Source: Verpa conica (lineage: Eukaryota; Ascomycota; Pezizomycetes; Pezizales; Morchellaceae). Taken from it: a stretch of 64,000 nt of DNA. Shown one piece after another: positions 36,709 through 49,113 of this stretch. Location of the stretch: the NCBI GenBank assembly GCA_033030425.1, contig JAUFSD010000002.1:2418001-2482000 (forward strand), in the 5' to 3' direction. The number at the start of each line of letters is the position of its first letter. Positions within the stretch are counted from its first letter, which is position 1. A model generated the notes under the pieces. The model ran no database searches. It had not been told where the DNA came from and worked only from the letters and a program-made list of their open reading frames with translations. The position numbers and the translations under genes are program-made.

Positions 36709-37994
36709 TGCTACTGAGCTATTGATGAGCTGAGGGAGGGGTTGTTGGTGGGGGCTGTTTTATGAGGATTAGATTTTGGGTGAAAAGGGCTGCGGCGGGG
36801 ATTTTGGTGGGTTGGTTACATGTTACATGTTACATGGTGTTTACTGGGGGTAGGAGGTATGACGCGCAAAGCACGTGGCTCGCTTGGCAGTCATATATAA
36901 GGGGGTCAAGATATCTAGGTATTAAGGATATTATTGACGATCTTTACAACTTGTGATCGATATGGTGTTCTTATCTTAAGAGTTCTGGAAGGAATTTTGG
37001 TTGTAGTCTATACTTGGAGATAAATGACATTGTCGGGGCTCCCCACAAGCATTATTCGAGTGATCGCTAGTGATACAACTAAGTAACTAAGTAACTCCAG
37101 TAGCCTTTTCGGAAGTAGCAGTAATTCGTTGGTAATTCGTTGGCAACAACGGCTCTTCCTGTGTGAAAGACGTCGTTCAATCCATCTCTCCTCCACCCCC
37201 CCCCTCACCCTCACTTAAAAGTTTAAAACTTCATCACTTCTTCCCTCAAACCTACCGTGAAATTCGAAATTTATAGTGTCTATCTAAGCATCAGGGATTC
37301 GAGACCAAATCTAAAAAACACACTAGTGGGAAATACTTCCACTATATTAGGATCCCACTCAGAAGTTAAAAGTCACATTTACTAATTTTCGATGCGGAGA
37401 ATACATCTAAGTTCCACTACTGACAATTTGGGGTATTTCAGTTGAATTGCAGGGGTCATCCAAAGGGTTCCCACTACCTTTCAAACGCAAAATTAGATTC
37501 AATAGTACCATGGCCTACGTTCTACCACTCTAGACGGGAAACCTTGAGGATTAGTACCAGAACAGCCCTCCTCTCCTCAAATATTACTCTTATAGTAGTT
37601 CTTTTTCCGTTGCTCCCACTATTAATACCTTATTAGACATCCCCCGCCATATAATCCTACTACTCGCTAATAATAGCTAGATATATATATCTCATGGATC
37701 ACTCTCGTTTTATGGACCTTCTATCAGGTCCACAAAACATGATTTACTTGCAGTAAAATTCAAACCTATTTACCGAGAAACTCAAACCCAAAGTCACATT
37801 TGGCCAACGCAAGGAAAAACAGGCTAATAATATGCCCAGAATTAAACCTTAATACAGGCTAGTATCTGGCCAGACTTGCCCATGAATTTTCTCTTTGCCG
37901 TCTCGAAGCCTACAAAGTACGCAGAAGAAAAACTGGTAAGTGTTATTTTCATAGGAAATACCAAGTGTACATAAAATACACTTTGATCCTGTTA

Positions 37995-38047
37995 CTCGCC
38001 CTACTATAAGGCGAGTACTCCTACAGCCTGAACTCTTATAGGGCGAG
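37995..38047. repeat. Nested CTCGCC/GGCGAG inverted repeat
   Basis: CTCGCCCTA at 37995 and TAGGGCGAG ending at 38047 are exact inverted copies, with a further internal GGCGAG at 38010-38015. The ends match the CTCGCC...GGCGAG termini of the element at 22298-22404, so this may be a shrunken relative. Confidence 0.6.
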
Positions 38048-38969
38048 TGTACTATACTTTATACACCCAATACACCCGTGCCTACATGTTATCATATTTA
38101 ACAGCTTAGACAATTCTCTATAAATTCTAAAACTTATTAATTATTTACCGATAAAATTTTGTGGTAAGTTATAGTCTCGTGCCCAGCCCCATTATTTGCT
38201 GTGCGGCACCATATGTACGAGACTAAGTTAATGAGGAGAGATTCAAGGTAATAGAATCATTCCGTTCCTCAATTACATATACCCAGAGGATCAAGGATGC
38301 AATTTCTATATACATGAATCCGGTTTAAAAATGTAAAAGAGATCCATAGCTACTTTCCTAAGCTTTCTCATTAAATCCGGGCTCATATTTCTAATTAGAG
38401 AGCATCCAATGAAAAACTCCAACTCGAGCCACCAACCTGAGCTAATGTGTCATGGTTGCATATGAAAGCTAATAGATCATTATTCACTTGATAGAGTAGA
38501 TGTCAGGAATTTATCGAGCCATCATTGGATAAATAACTAGACTGTATAACTTGTTCCCAGTAGGTATTACCTAGCGCTCTTTATGAATATTCTTTACTAA
38601 AGGCTGACCTAAAGCAGGAAATATTAATTATAAAGAGGGAAGAGCAATATTCAGTTTCATCTCGGCAAACAGTATATACTATCAAACACATAATTCAATC
38701 TCGAAAATCCTGTACTAGTCCTATAGCAATAAATATATATTATCCTTGTCCCCCAGAATTCACTGATACTCGTGATTCTCTTAGAAATTTCCTCTATTAG
38801 TTTTAGTATCATGTAAAATATGACGATTAGCTCTTGGTCTCCATGAGAAGTCGTTTTACGCAGAAACATGAATCAAAAGACTAAGCAGGAGAGGATCATT
38901 CTCCTAGATATAACCTCCAATGTATGATGTTCAAAAGTAGCAAAAACTATGTAGAAATGAACCTCCACT

Positions 38970-39004
38970 GGAACTCCATGTACTTATGAATAATCATCAT
39001 CATC
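38970..39004 (+). repeat. Dispersed tail motif, copy 2
   Basis: CTCCATGTACTTATGA followed by ATAATCATCATCATC, sharing the CCATGTACTTATGA core with the copy at 26603-26647. It is bracketed by CCTCCACTGGA and its inverse TCCAGTGG. Confidence 0.5.
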
Positions 39005-39922
39005 AACCTCCAGTGGAAGTCTTCTCGTAAACTCAAAGAGCCTATTAAAGTACTTCAAGATACAAATCACCTAGTATCCTTCCCCTCCGAAAAAAAAGCA
39101 AATGATATTAATTAAATTCTATGTATAACCAGTCCCAGGAATTGATATCGCCCCACCTCAAACCAAATTCTACGTAGGAACAGGTATATCCCCTAGATCA
39201 TCCACCCAACCCTAATCACCGTTAGTAACTCCCTTCCATCACTCAAATAGAAGCTAAAGTAAAATAAAAACATGTTCGCAGCCACCACCCCACCTCCCCT
39301 ACAAGACGAAAAACATCGCAGAGGATGCAAGATGCAACGACACTCCCTCGAGCGCCGTACGCAGCAATTGATCTACGCGCCAAGAGTGAATCTATGCCTT
39401 CAATGATAAAGAATGATCGGCAGATGCAAAGAGGGCGCGGTTGATGGGGGTAGAAGACACCTGGGAAAAAATGTATTTGAAAGGAAATGTGAGTACTTAC
39501 AGGTCATAGCTGTTTCTACATCTAGGCCGCTGGTATGTGGTTAGTTGTTGTAATTAATGTAATTGATCCGAGTGTCATGAGATGAGATGGGATGAAAGGT
39601 GATGACAAAACCCTGAGGAAAACTTAAATAGTGGCCATTACCCGGCCTCTTGTATTCTTGGCACATACGAGTGACCAATTCATGATGCACCCTTCCAAGG
39701 AGATAAAAAAGTTTAATTTTTCCAGTCTTTTCCATCCGTCCCACCTAGATATCACATTTGAAGAATAAATTTCCTAGTACCGCTCATAACACTAATCCCA
39801 ACACCACTCCAACACCTCCTTCTCCCAAGAGCCTAGAAATACATTTCCTCGTTCCTTATCCACTGTCTATACCGTGATAAAGTGATACATCTGCCATACC
39901 TAGCAGTCTCCCCGCCCTTAGC

Positions 39923-41043
39923 TTACATCAACGGCGGCAAAAAGAATGGATAGCTTCCATTCTTCTGCTTAAACAAGCTCATCAAGAAGCTAAATGCAAT
40001 CAACAAAACCACATTCCAGATAATGATAGCTGCCTTCTGCCTGCTAGGGTCCTCGATTCTTGGTGTCTTCATAGCAAGGGAGATGGTTGCAAAAGACAAG
40101 ATTGCATCTATACACGTCAGTAACTAGCCCACCAATTCGAGGATAGGAAGGAACATACAAACGACAGCAACAATCTGTGTCTCCAATCCAAACTGGTTAC
40201 TGAAACCCCCAGCAACATAGCTAACCCCACCTCGACCATTGTTGGCAACATAAGGCACCCGACGAATGTGGTTGAACATGTGTCCACTCGTAAACAGTAA
40301 AATTGCAATAAGCGACACCGCTGCCCAGAGGTTCCTAGAGTAAAGCATAGGCTTCAAGAAGGGGAATGCAAGCTTCAGAAAGGTAATGCCAAACAAGAAT
40401 GTCGTGACCGAAACGCCGAGCTTCACCCAATTGAACGGACGGACAACTTTTGGTGCATGTACCGAGTTGGCGCCGATAAAGCGCGCAACAACCTCCGCCG
40501 GAGTCTTGACCTTGTTGAAGTCGAACTTGATAGGGGTATCGATATGTGCGGGGTCTGCGTTGGGGCCAATGCTGGGGGGGAAGAGGTAGAGTACTGGGGC
40601 AGTCGTGAGTTGGAGCTTACGACGACTGTTAGCGCCAAAGCACTAAGATAACAATTGAGGGACGAATAAACCTTCTGAAAAGTGTTTCTGGCATTTGCAA
40701 AGTCAAGCTCTGCAAAGAACAGACCACCACTGTCCTTGTGTGCTGAGTTCCAGCTCTTGGCAATAAGCTCGAACTCGGGGCCAAACTCTCTACACAGCTG
40801 GCAGCCGATCCGGGGCTCCAATGCCGTGAGAAGGACAACTGAAGTGTAGTTTCTTGGACCCGTAGTCAGATCTTCGTAGAGGGTGTCTGTAAGCTGGAGG
40901 AGCCCATTCTTTGATTTCGGGTTGGTGAGAAGACTTGTAAATTTTGCGAGCTTTTTGTTAGCGGCAATATCTGAAGCCGCGAAGACGGATGGTATGAGCG
41001 AAGCTGCTGACAAGAGCAGCGAGAACGGGGCGAGGAGACGCAT
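39923..41043 (-). CDS. OST3: Oligosaccharyltransferase gamma subunit (Ost3/Ost6)
   Basis: Three exons, 40672..41043, 40159..40615 and 39923..40107, give 337 residues, normal for Ost3/Ost6. Residues 1-22 are a signal peptide (MRLLAPFSLLLSAASLIPSV). A luminal thioredoxin-like domain follows with the redox motif Cys81-Gln-Leu-Cys84 in RIGCQLCREFGPEF. Four C-terminal membrane segments are visible, including VSLIAILLFTSGHMFNHIR and IIIWNVVLLIAFSFLMSLF. The subunit sits in the ER oligosaccharyltransferase, holds acceptor polypeptides through mixed disulfides and helps N-glycosylation. The short last intron ends 61 codons before the stop and restores QIVAVVYAILSFATISLA. It is divergent from the coiled-coil gene. 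Confidence 0.95.
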
Positions 41044-41437
41044 ATCAGAGCAATTGGGGGAGGAGATACAGCTATCTCTCTCTATCTATCTATGTGAATA
41101 TTTGTGAAGATATCGTCAGTCAGTCTATCTGCTTGAGGGGGGGGAGAGTTATCTTCCTGTTGGATTATTGAAGGGGAGGACGGGGAAACGCAATGTGGTC
41201 ACTTGAGCCAGCGCTAGTGACCGGCACAACATCAGCCGCAACGGGTTAACATGGGGTTATCCGCCGGTTAATATACAACAGTCGGTTAATGATTGTTGTT
41301 TTCGATTTCCGGCGCGTTTCCTTCGCAGTTCAACAACAAAGACGTCAACCCCCGATAGACCTCCCCCTCCCCCCTCCCTCCCCCTCCTTACCTCACATTA
41401 TATACCTATATACCCCTCTAGAGCTGCTAATTACACA
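41044..41437. promoter_or_regulatory. Shared upstream region of OST3 and coiled-coil gene
   Basis: The two start codons are 394 nt apart on opposite strands, so this region must serve both promoters. It contains a CTAT-repeat stretch near 41078-41094 and a pyrimidine-rich run at 41349-41393 just upstream of the plus-strand gene. Confidence 0.5.
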
Positions 41438-43578
41438 ATGGCTGTCAACACAGACACGGCCTTCGAACTCGCTGATGTATACACCTCCCTCCCCTTCTAA
41501 TTACGCGTAACTAACCCCACTAGCTAAACCGCAAACTCACAACCACCCGCGCTCTCCTAGCCTATGAAAAAAAATGTGCTGAAACCCGTCTTCTCGAAGC
41601 CTCTGAAGAGCAACGACTCCTCCGTGTACGGTTGCTACACCTTGAGCCCGAATACAACCTCCTCCTTGCGGACTTCAATAACCACTCACAGTATGCTTCA
41701 GAGCTTGAGGAGGCGCTAGAGGCGACTAACAAACGTCTTTCATGGACTGAGAATTCCGCATCTAGATATAATATGCGGAGTAAAGAGCTTGAGGAGAAGC
41801 TCAGAGCTAGTGCGGTGGGGAATAAGGAGTTGGAGGAGAAACTTCAGAGTAAATTGTTATCAGAGGGAACTGCCCAAGGTGTCCTTGCCGCCGAGATAGA
41901 AGAGATGAAGAGTAAATACGCTACACTCTTGGAAGAGAATGCCGTGCTGAAAACGGCTCTGAAAGCCTCCGAGAAAGACTCAATGGCACTTAAAGAGATT
42001 AAAGCCCAATACTCCAACCTACAAAACAATAACGAGGCGCTAAACGGAAAGTTACAAACCCAGGAGAAGGAAATCGAGAGTACAAAAAAGGCGTACACAG
42101 AGTCCCAAGACCGCATCGCAGAAATGGAAAAATCTCACACAGCAAAAGTCCAAGAGCTCAGAGCAGTCGTCAAGTCCATAAGAAACGAAACAAACGAGGG
42201 AACCACAAAACTCCGCGAAGAAGTACAAGCGCTCAAAGAGGAGCTGACGACCCACCGTGAAACTACACCGCTTCTCAGGTCCGAGATCGCAACACTTAAG
42301 GAAAAACTTCAAGACCATGTCGACCGTCTTGCCAAAGCCCTAACTACCAAAGCTTCCTCCCAAGCTGCTCTCGAATCTGAGCTTGCAACGCTACGACTCG
42401 AACTTGACGATGCCCACTCTACTGTCAAAAGAGCTGCGGAAGAAGCTACAAGGGCTGCAAAGAAGGAAGCAATATCAGAACGCCAGCTTCTCGAGAAGGA
42501 ACTTGCCACCCTCCGCCTTGAACTAAGTGATGCACAAAAAACGGCTGAACGCCTACAGTCCTCAAAAGATACTAAGGAAAATAAAGCACCGAAAGCGGAA
42601 TTAACAACTCTCACTACATCACTCAAACGAGAAACAAAACTCCGCGAGAAAGCCGAAAAGGACCTAGCACGCATAATTGAAACTAACAAAACCCTTGAAA
42701 CCAAGCTTGAGTCTGCCCGCGCCAAACTCGCCCTCAAAACCGCTCCAGCAGCCACAAAGATTCCCCTCAAAGACGAGAACTCAAAGAAACGTGCGCAGCC
42801 ACTCACCATGGAAGAACTTGAACACTCTGCCAAACGCGTCCGTAAGGAGGGACCTAAAACGAGTGAATTCTCGATCACGCCGTTCCTGAAGAAGCAAGCA
42901 GCAGTAGCCATCGACACCCCTACAACCCCCAGTGCAGAGCCCCGGGGTGTTTCAGTAGATCCCACCATGGTCGATGACGACACCGCAGAGCGCTCCATCA
43001 TGGTCCCTGCGGTTGTAGAGAGCAAGGAGCCTACAAGAATACTACTAGCCGGTGCCGCCCGGAAGAGGAAAACGGCAAAAAATGACCCTATCCCAGAGGA
43101 GGTGGTCGAGGAAACTATCGAACCTGCAAGTCCAGAGCCGGAGCTTGTACCATCAAGGCCTAAGGCAAAGCATCGGGCTGGGAAGAAGTCAGCACCAGTT
43201 GAGAAAGCAAAGGTCGAGCCATCAATATTTGATTCCCCATCGTCGCTACCATTGCCCGTGCAGAAGCCCAAGGCGAGGAAGAAGAAGGTACCGATAGCGG
43301 CTGAGGAGACGTTTTACGGCCGAGGAATCAAACCGACTGTATTTGATGAGGATGATGGGACCGGGAGGTTGGTAATGAATAATAGCGATACCCAGGAAGC
43401 TACAGGACCCAGTAGAAAGGTGGGTGGTGGAAAGAAGCTGGGTGGAGTAGGCTTAGGTGGGAAGGGAGGTGATGATGGGTTGATGCTGGCGCCTGTTGTG
43501 AATGCTTTTAATAAGGATATCAGCCCTGCAAAGAAGAGGCCTGATGCCCTCAAAAGATTGTTTGCGGGAAAAAAATAG
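41438..43578 (+). CDS. Long coiled-coil protein with basic C-terminus (697 aa)
   Basis: Two exons, 41438..41476 (13 codons) and 41524..43578, give 697 residues. Residues about 20-400 are a nearly continuous coiled coil rich in Glu, Lys, Leu and Ala (ELEEALEATNKRLSW, EIEEMKSKYATLLEENA, LEKELATLRLELSDAQ). The rest is Pro/Ser/Lys-rich and ends with GGGKKLGGVGLGGKGGDDG and then AFNKDISPAKKRPDALKRLF. Several SP/TP sites and basic patches (AARKRKTAKN) suggest a nuclear, possibly Cdk-regulated scaffold, such as a spindle or kinetochore component. I cannot assign an orthologue. Coiled-coil similarity alone would be misleading, so the C-terminal motif should guide identification. Confidence 0.82.
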
Positions 43579-45146
43579 AGTATGGGGAGTGTAATTGTAA
43601 CTGGTCAGGCTTAGCCTTTTTTCTCTCTTTTGTCAACAGTTTTGGAGGATACTTTTTTTGTTTTCTGCATTCATTGTGCGGGGAGGGGGCGTTAAAAAAA
43701 CGTCGTTGGCTCTCTTATTGGGTTGATTATGAGTATTTATAATTATGGGTTAGGGTTGAACTTACGCGCTGGTGTGTGACTCCAGCGAGTACTTGGGGCT
43801 GTATGGTTATGTAAATAGTTATGGTTTCTGATTCTTCGACCTAAGGTCGAGCTGGCGAGGGTGTACAGTAATCACAGTTTCTAACTATTCAAATACGCTG
43901 GGGTGATAATTCTTAGATGCTCATGGTGTATCACTCGTGTGATCAACCCTCCAGTAGCAGAATCCAACCTATAGAGATCAGTATTCTTCATAATAAAAGA
44001 CTTGAAGCCTCGGGGTTATATATTCAAAGCTCACAGCTTGATACCTCCATACCTTTTTACATTACCCACCACACACATACACACACATACACATAAGATG
44101 TTCCAACAAACTTGCAACTACCTCGTGGTCCCAAATAAAGCGTGTACTACCGACTAACTCGAACTCTCAGTTGGCTCCTCAGGGTGTCTAGTTTGCCTAA
44201 TGTATACTTACATAAGACTTACTATCATGACAGGTGTTAAAGATCCTTGGGATGCTTGCTAGACTCTAAATACTAGCTGTCAGCTTTGTGCACCGCTATG
44301 GGAGGAGAAGAAGGAGAAGAAACGGGATAGGTTGAAGAAGCGCTTGAAGTAGGTTGTCAGCGTCGCTCTAGCACTTCAAGGGGAAGAGAAGAGAAAAGAA
44401 TGATAGGAGGGCTTTCCTCCCTCCTTGTCATTTCCCTAAGAGTGCGTATAGAGTAGATGCGGTTTCTCAATTCTTTAGTAGCTTGTTAATATAGACTGTT
44501 TTATTTTTTAGTTATAGTACTAGGTTACTCAACCCAGAGACCACTATCAAAAATCAAGAACACTAGCGCCTAGGTCACACAATTATACAAGATGCGGTCG
44601 GAAAGTCTTTACCCACCCCCAAAAACACACCAAAAGTAGGCTACTTCACGAATTTTTAGGCCATTTTTCCTACAGGAAAATTAAAAAGAGAACTAGATTA
44701 ATGGTTTTATAAACTACTAGACAACTAGGCTATAGATTTATTTTATTTATAAACTGAGATTGTTAAGAATGGTAGAGGAATAAGCTGGGTTGAGACCTGA
44801 TTTTCTAGTGTTTCCATACAAAATTACATCCAGCAACCACACCACCCTTTGTTTTTACTCTCCACTCTACCACATTAATGTTAGAAGCAAGAAAAGGCTA
44901 GAAGCTGAATATTTACTGATATATAAGACTTTTGGTATTGGTTATTTTTTGATTCATCACTGGGAAGCACTGTCTAAAAATTCGTGAAGTAGCCTACTTT
45001 TGGTGTGTTTTGGGGGGTGGGCAAAGACTTTCCGACCGCATCTTGTACCGAGTGATTACCCATGATTTTAAAGCCAATCCAATTGCATCCACATCATATC
45101 CCATAAGATTGTATACACTGAACATACACCCCCATTTTGCATATTT
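43579..45146. other. Spacer between convergent genes, with a large TIR element
   Basis: No gene seen. Contains the 458-nt TIR element at 44588-45045. The rest is AT-rich, with a CACACATA simple run near 44072-44095. Confidence 0.5.
44588..45045. mobile_element. Non-autonomous Tc1/mariner-type element with ~72-nt TIRs
   Basis: The left arm starts CAAGATGCGGTCGGAAAGTC at 44588. The right arm is its inverse and ends at 45045. The match extends about 72 nt, through ACACACCAAAAGTAGG and CTACTTCACGAATTTTTAG, with about two mismatches. TA flanks both ends (44586-44587 and 45046-45047). The 310-nt interior has only a 65-codon frame with no transposase motif. The near-identity of the arms suggests fairly recent activity. 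Confidence 0.88.
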
Positions 45147-47576
45147 TTAGGGCTTTGTATACGCCGGATGCTTGACCCGTACTTCCTCCACCTTCTCACC
45201 CTCCTCAATTGCCAGCATCATTTGCTGACTCTCCTGCACCAGTTTCTGCAATGGTCCACCTACTAGCTGCTCCAGCGCCTCATCCACCAACACATCTTCA
45301 GGTATGCTTTTAAGCCGCTCTTCGACTTCTTTCCACTCTTCTGGATATGTCTCGGTTGCCCATTCAGCGACTTCAGGCTTGAGGTTTACGGAAGTTGTCA
45401 CGTATATAGTTCCGAGCCTAAGAGGTTAGTATTCTGTTGAGGGTTAGTAGTACATGAGTACTCACAGTTTAACATCCGGCTTAACCCCATCATTAATCTC
45501 CATCTCTTTCACAATTCTAAATGCGTCCTCAAATTGCTCATGCTTACCCAGCGCCCCTATATACGAGCAGTAATTATCAATCGACGGCCTGACTCCCATC
45601 GCCTTTAACTGCCCCCAGATTATCCTCGCCTGTGAAATCCACCCATCCCACATATTCCCACACGTCTCCAATACAACACTAATACTCTCGTAATCAGGAC
45701 CCTCGGTGCTCTTCTTGATATCCTCCCAGAACTGCAGCGCCCGCTCGGGAACCCCACAGCGGTTGTAAGCGTTCATGAGGGAATTTATTAGTCGTGTGTC
45801 CAAGTCGACGGCCTGGTCCAGCTTAAGAGCATTGTGGATGACCTTGAGGGCTTCAATATCCCGCGAGTATGCAACGCCATGGAAGGCGATGGTGTAGGTG
45901 TATTTGTTTGGTCTTCGCCCTGGTGTGCCACGCATGTGTTTAAATACCATTGTCGCCATGTCACTTCGGTCGAGCTCAAAAAATAGACGCATGATGTCTG
46001 TACGCTGACGGATTGAGAGCTCGGGGAAGACCTGGTAGAGGATCTGATAGGAGTCCCATGCAGCCTCGATTGAGGTTGTGTTGCGGCCTATGTATTCGCC
46101 GATTTCATGGATGACTCTCCGGCGGTCTCTGGCCGAGTATGCTGCTGTGTCTCGGCTGAGAAGGGTAATGACTTCTTGGAAGTTACATTGAGTAAGAAAG
46201 AGGTTGAGAAGAGCACTTAGTGTCCCGACATCGAACTTTGTCTCCCAATCGTTGAGGTCCAGGTATATATGTCTAATCACCTCCATATCTGGTTCTGGAG
46301 CCTTGCAGAGTGCGCGCAGGAGAATCTTGGCTTCACGGGCTTCGTAAGACTTTGGGATGTCTTCTTGTTTGAGTTGCTCGTAAATTTCCCGTGCGAGATC
46401 GAGTTTACCAGAGAGTGTGAGGTATTCGATTTGTAGCCCAAGTGTCGTCCGATTAGGCTCATACTTGTGATGTATTGCGAGTTTATGGTATTTTCTGGCC
46501 TCTTTATAGTCTCCTCTACTGATAGCAAACCGTATTAGTCCGTTAAAAGTCTCAATATTTGGGGGAATCTTCGAAGTATCCGCCCGTTTCTCCATGATAG
46601 TCAGTAACCTAGAAACTTCATTACTCGGATTCTCCTTCACGATAGCCCCCGTCCACTGCAGTACCACATCCCATGCCTCCCTAGACACAAGTCCTTTCTT
46701 CTTCCCTCCATTCAATATCGACGCAATAATCTCCTGCGCCCACTCTGTCTCTTCCTTCTCCGCGCAGAGCCTCAGAACCTCCACAAACGTACTCAACGTC
46801 GGGACCAACCCGGCTTCATCAACAACCCTATAATACCACCTCTTCGCTGCCTCCACATCCCCACGATGACTATAAAACTTGACTACCGGGCGAAATTGCC
46901 TTGCCGTCAATTCAACCTTATTCTCCCTCAACAGCCCCCAAGTAGCCAACAGCGACTCCTCATCCCCTTCCACCGCAAACCCCCCCAACACCTTCTCCCA
47001 ACACTTCCTCATTGTCCCGGCATCCAGAACCCCCTCGTCACACCTCCTAACAACCTCCACCGCCTCAGCCGTATTCCCACTATTCGACAAAATCCCCACA
47101 AAAACCACCACATCATCCCCCGTCACCTCCCCAATGCCATTAAACAACACCCTTGCCAGCCCCGCCACATGAGCACTAGTCCCTATCCTTAGTGCCTTCA
47201 GCGCAGCCCTCAAATCGTCCACCGGGATTCCCACCTCTCCCGGTGACCTCTTTAAATACTCATACGTCCTCGCCAACCCATGGGCATGCTCATCCGAGAC
47301 CCTCGAGTTCTTCCAGGACTCCACAACTTCTCTGAATGCCTCCACCAACACATCACCACTGGGCGGATGTCCCTCCTGCGTATCCAATGACCCAACAAGT
47401 TTCTCTATCGCGCTGATACCAGTGACATTAGGTGCTTGTGAGGACTTTTGGAACCCCCAAAATGTACGTATAGATTTGGGGCGTACGAGGACGGCTCTAG
47501 GACGGATAAAGGGGAGGATGTGGTTGTGCTGGAGCATGAGGCGATAGCGCAGTAGTGGGATTGCGTAGGGGCGCAT
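45147..47576 (-). CDS. Pentatricopeptide-repeat protein, mitochondrial (793 aa)
   Basis: Two exons, 45466..47576 and 45147..45417, give 793 residues. The N-terminus (MRPYAIPLLRYRLMLQHNHI) is basic and rich in Arg and hydrophobic residues, as expected for mitochondrial import. Many degenerate 35-residue helical repeats follow, for example ETFNGLIRFAISRGDYKEAR, YTYTIAFHGVAYSRDIEAL, RLINSLMNAYNRCGVPERAL and SIDNYCSYIGALGKHEQFED. PPR proteins bind specific organellar RNAs; fungal members stabilise, process or translate mitochondrial transcripts. The short second exon encodes an acidic helical tail. The individual RNA target cannot be told. Confidence 0.88.
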
Positions 47577-48417
47577 ATTGCGCGGGGTTTTGTGGGGTGA
47601 GGCTCTGGTGGGGTGTTAAACTTTTTTTACATCCCCCACCATCTTTTTGAGGGGAATGAGGAGTACCTTACTGGTGTGATGGGCTCCCTGTCAGTTCTAT
47701 AGGTACTGTGGTTTCAATTGAGGCTCAATTTGGAAATGAGTATAGGGATGGTGAGAGCGGAGGTGCCGTAGGTGATATATCAACGAGATAGAAGTTGTAG
47801 ATCTCCATGTCAACCACCAAAGTACCAGGATGCAGACAGTTAGTCGGAACATCGAATTATCACCGTGTATCCCTTCCACTCCTTTGGCATAACCTCCACA
47901 TCCTCCCTCCGAGATATTCTCACGATGGGTCCAAAACAGCCCTAACCCACAACAGCCCCCGAGTAGCCAGAAACCCAATGTCGTCAATCAAAAAATCTTA
48001 ATGTTCCAATCAACCAATTAAACAGTACGCATAACCGGTAGAAGAATTACGAGTTACAAATTAGTCAACCAAACATCTACCACTCATACTCACTCACACG
48101 GCTAAAAAAATGATTGCAAGCATATATCTCAATCGGGAAAAGGCATATGCTTGGGCAGTAAAGTAAATATGAAATTATGAAATTATAAAAAGAAAAAACC
48201 AGAGCCCGAAACCTGAATCAAAAAGCCAAACCAAAAAGCCAGGTTAAAACACCTAAACTACCCATTGAATAAAAAGAAAAAAATTCTATAGATCAAATTA
48301 CAGCCAACCCTCATTCTTGTAATAAAATGCATAAAACGAACCATTAACACCCTCAAGACCCCCCTCCATCTACATAGTTGCTCTCAGAGTAAACATATCC
48401 TCTTCCCCTATCAAAAC
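47577..48417. other. Intergenic spacer
   Basis: Promoter side of the PPR gene and 3' side of the LAMTOR2-like gene. The A-rich stretch at 48180-48300 probably belongs to the latter's 3' flank. No gene seen. Confidence 0.5.
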
Positions 48418-49113
48418 CTATATCCCTTCAGGCAACTCAAATCCCTTCAACTCCTTCTCCAAATATGTCACCAACGCCTGCGCCTGCGTCTTCAAAATCC
48501 CCAAGCTTCCACTGCCTCCCGCACCACTCCCTACACTTCCCACGGCCTGACCTGCACTCCCAGTCCCGCTCTTCGGTACACTTCCGGGCGGCGTTCCCTT
48601 CGCAGCCTCTCCCTCTTGTGAATGCAGACTCGAAGAACTACTAGTGTGTCTCGTTGGTTGCTTAGGTCCAATCAAACATAACAAGACTCCTGGCACTACA
48701 ACCTGAATGTGGAGGTTATAATCCGACAGCTCTAGAGTAAGAGATTTGAGACCTTGCGAAGGTACTGGTGGGGCATCAGTGGTAGCCGGGGGGGCAGACT
48801 CGGAGACATCTTGGGTTGTAGTGGTCGGAAGCGACTGCTCGATCACGCCTTGGACCGCGACTCGGTCATAGGCGCTCCAGATATTTGCAGCGAGGGCAGA
48901 GTAGGTTCGAGATTTTTTAGCATCGGGGGCAGTAGGGGAGGTACCGGTTGCTAGAAGAGAGCCTGAGGGTGTGAAGAGGCTATGAGAAGTATTAGTGGTA
49001 GTGAGTGGGATAGGGATTCGAGGGGGTTATGTAGAGGGAACATACAGGGCAGATGAGACATTTGATGAGATGGACTGGGAGAGAAGCTGGTTTAGAGGCT
49101 TGGTTTTAAGCAT
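48418..49113 (-). CDS. LAMTOR2: LAMTOR2-like Ragulator subunit (roadblock/LC7 fold)
   Basis: Two exons, 49046..49113 and 48418..48979, give 209 residues. MLKTKPLNQLLSQSISSNVS, ALLFTPSGSLLATG, YSALAANIWSAYDR, VPGVLLCLIG and GILKTQAQALVTYLEKEL follow animal LAMTOR2 (p14) from end to end, with a roadblock/LC7 fold. Ragulator anchors Rag GTPases and TORC1 to the lysosome or vacuole. It is longer than the roughly 125-residue animal protein because of two insertions: a Thr/Pro-rich segment after IEQSLPTTTT and a Ser/Gly-rich segment of about 55 residues before GILKTQAQ. Splicing restores SSALLFTPSG exactly. Confidence 0.85.

Larger units (their letters stand above)
36709..39922. other. Long AT-rich gene-free region
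   Basis: No supportable gene over about 3.2 kb. Contains a compact CTCGCC/GGCGAG inverted repeat at 37995-38047 and a tail-motif copy at 38970-39004. The first 300 nt are the DDHD promoter side. Confidence 0.5.

Noticed and set aside
42309..43271. 320-codon minus-strand frame opposite the coiled-coil gene
   Set aside because: Mirror frame of the plus-strand coiled coil; the Ser/Ala/Arg bias is typical of such shadows.
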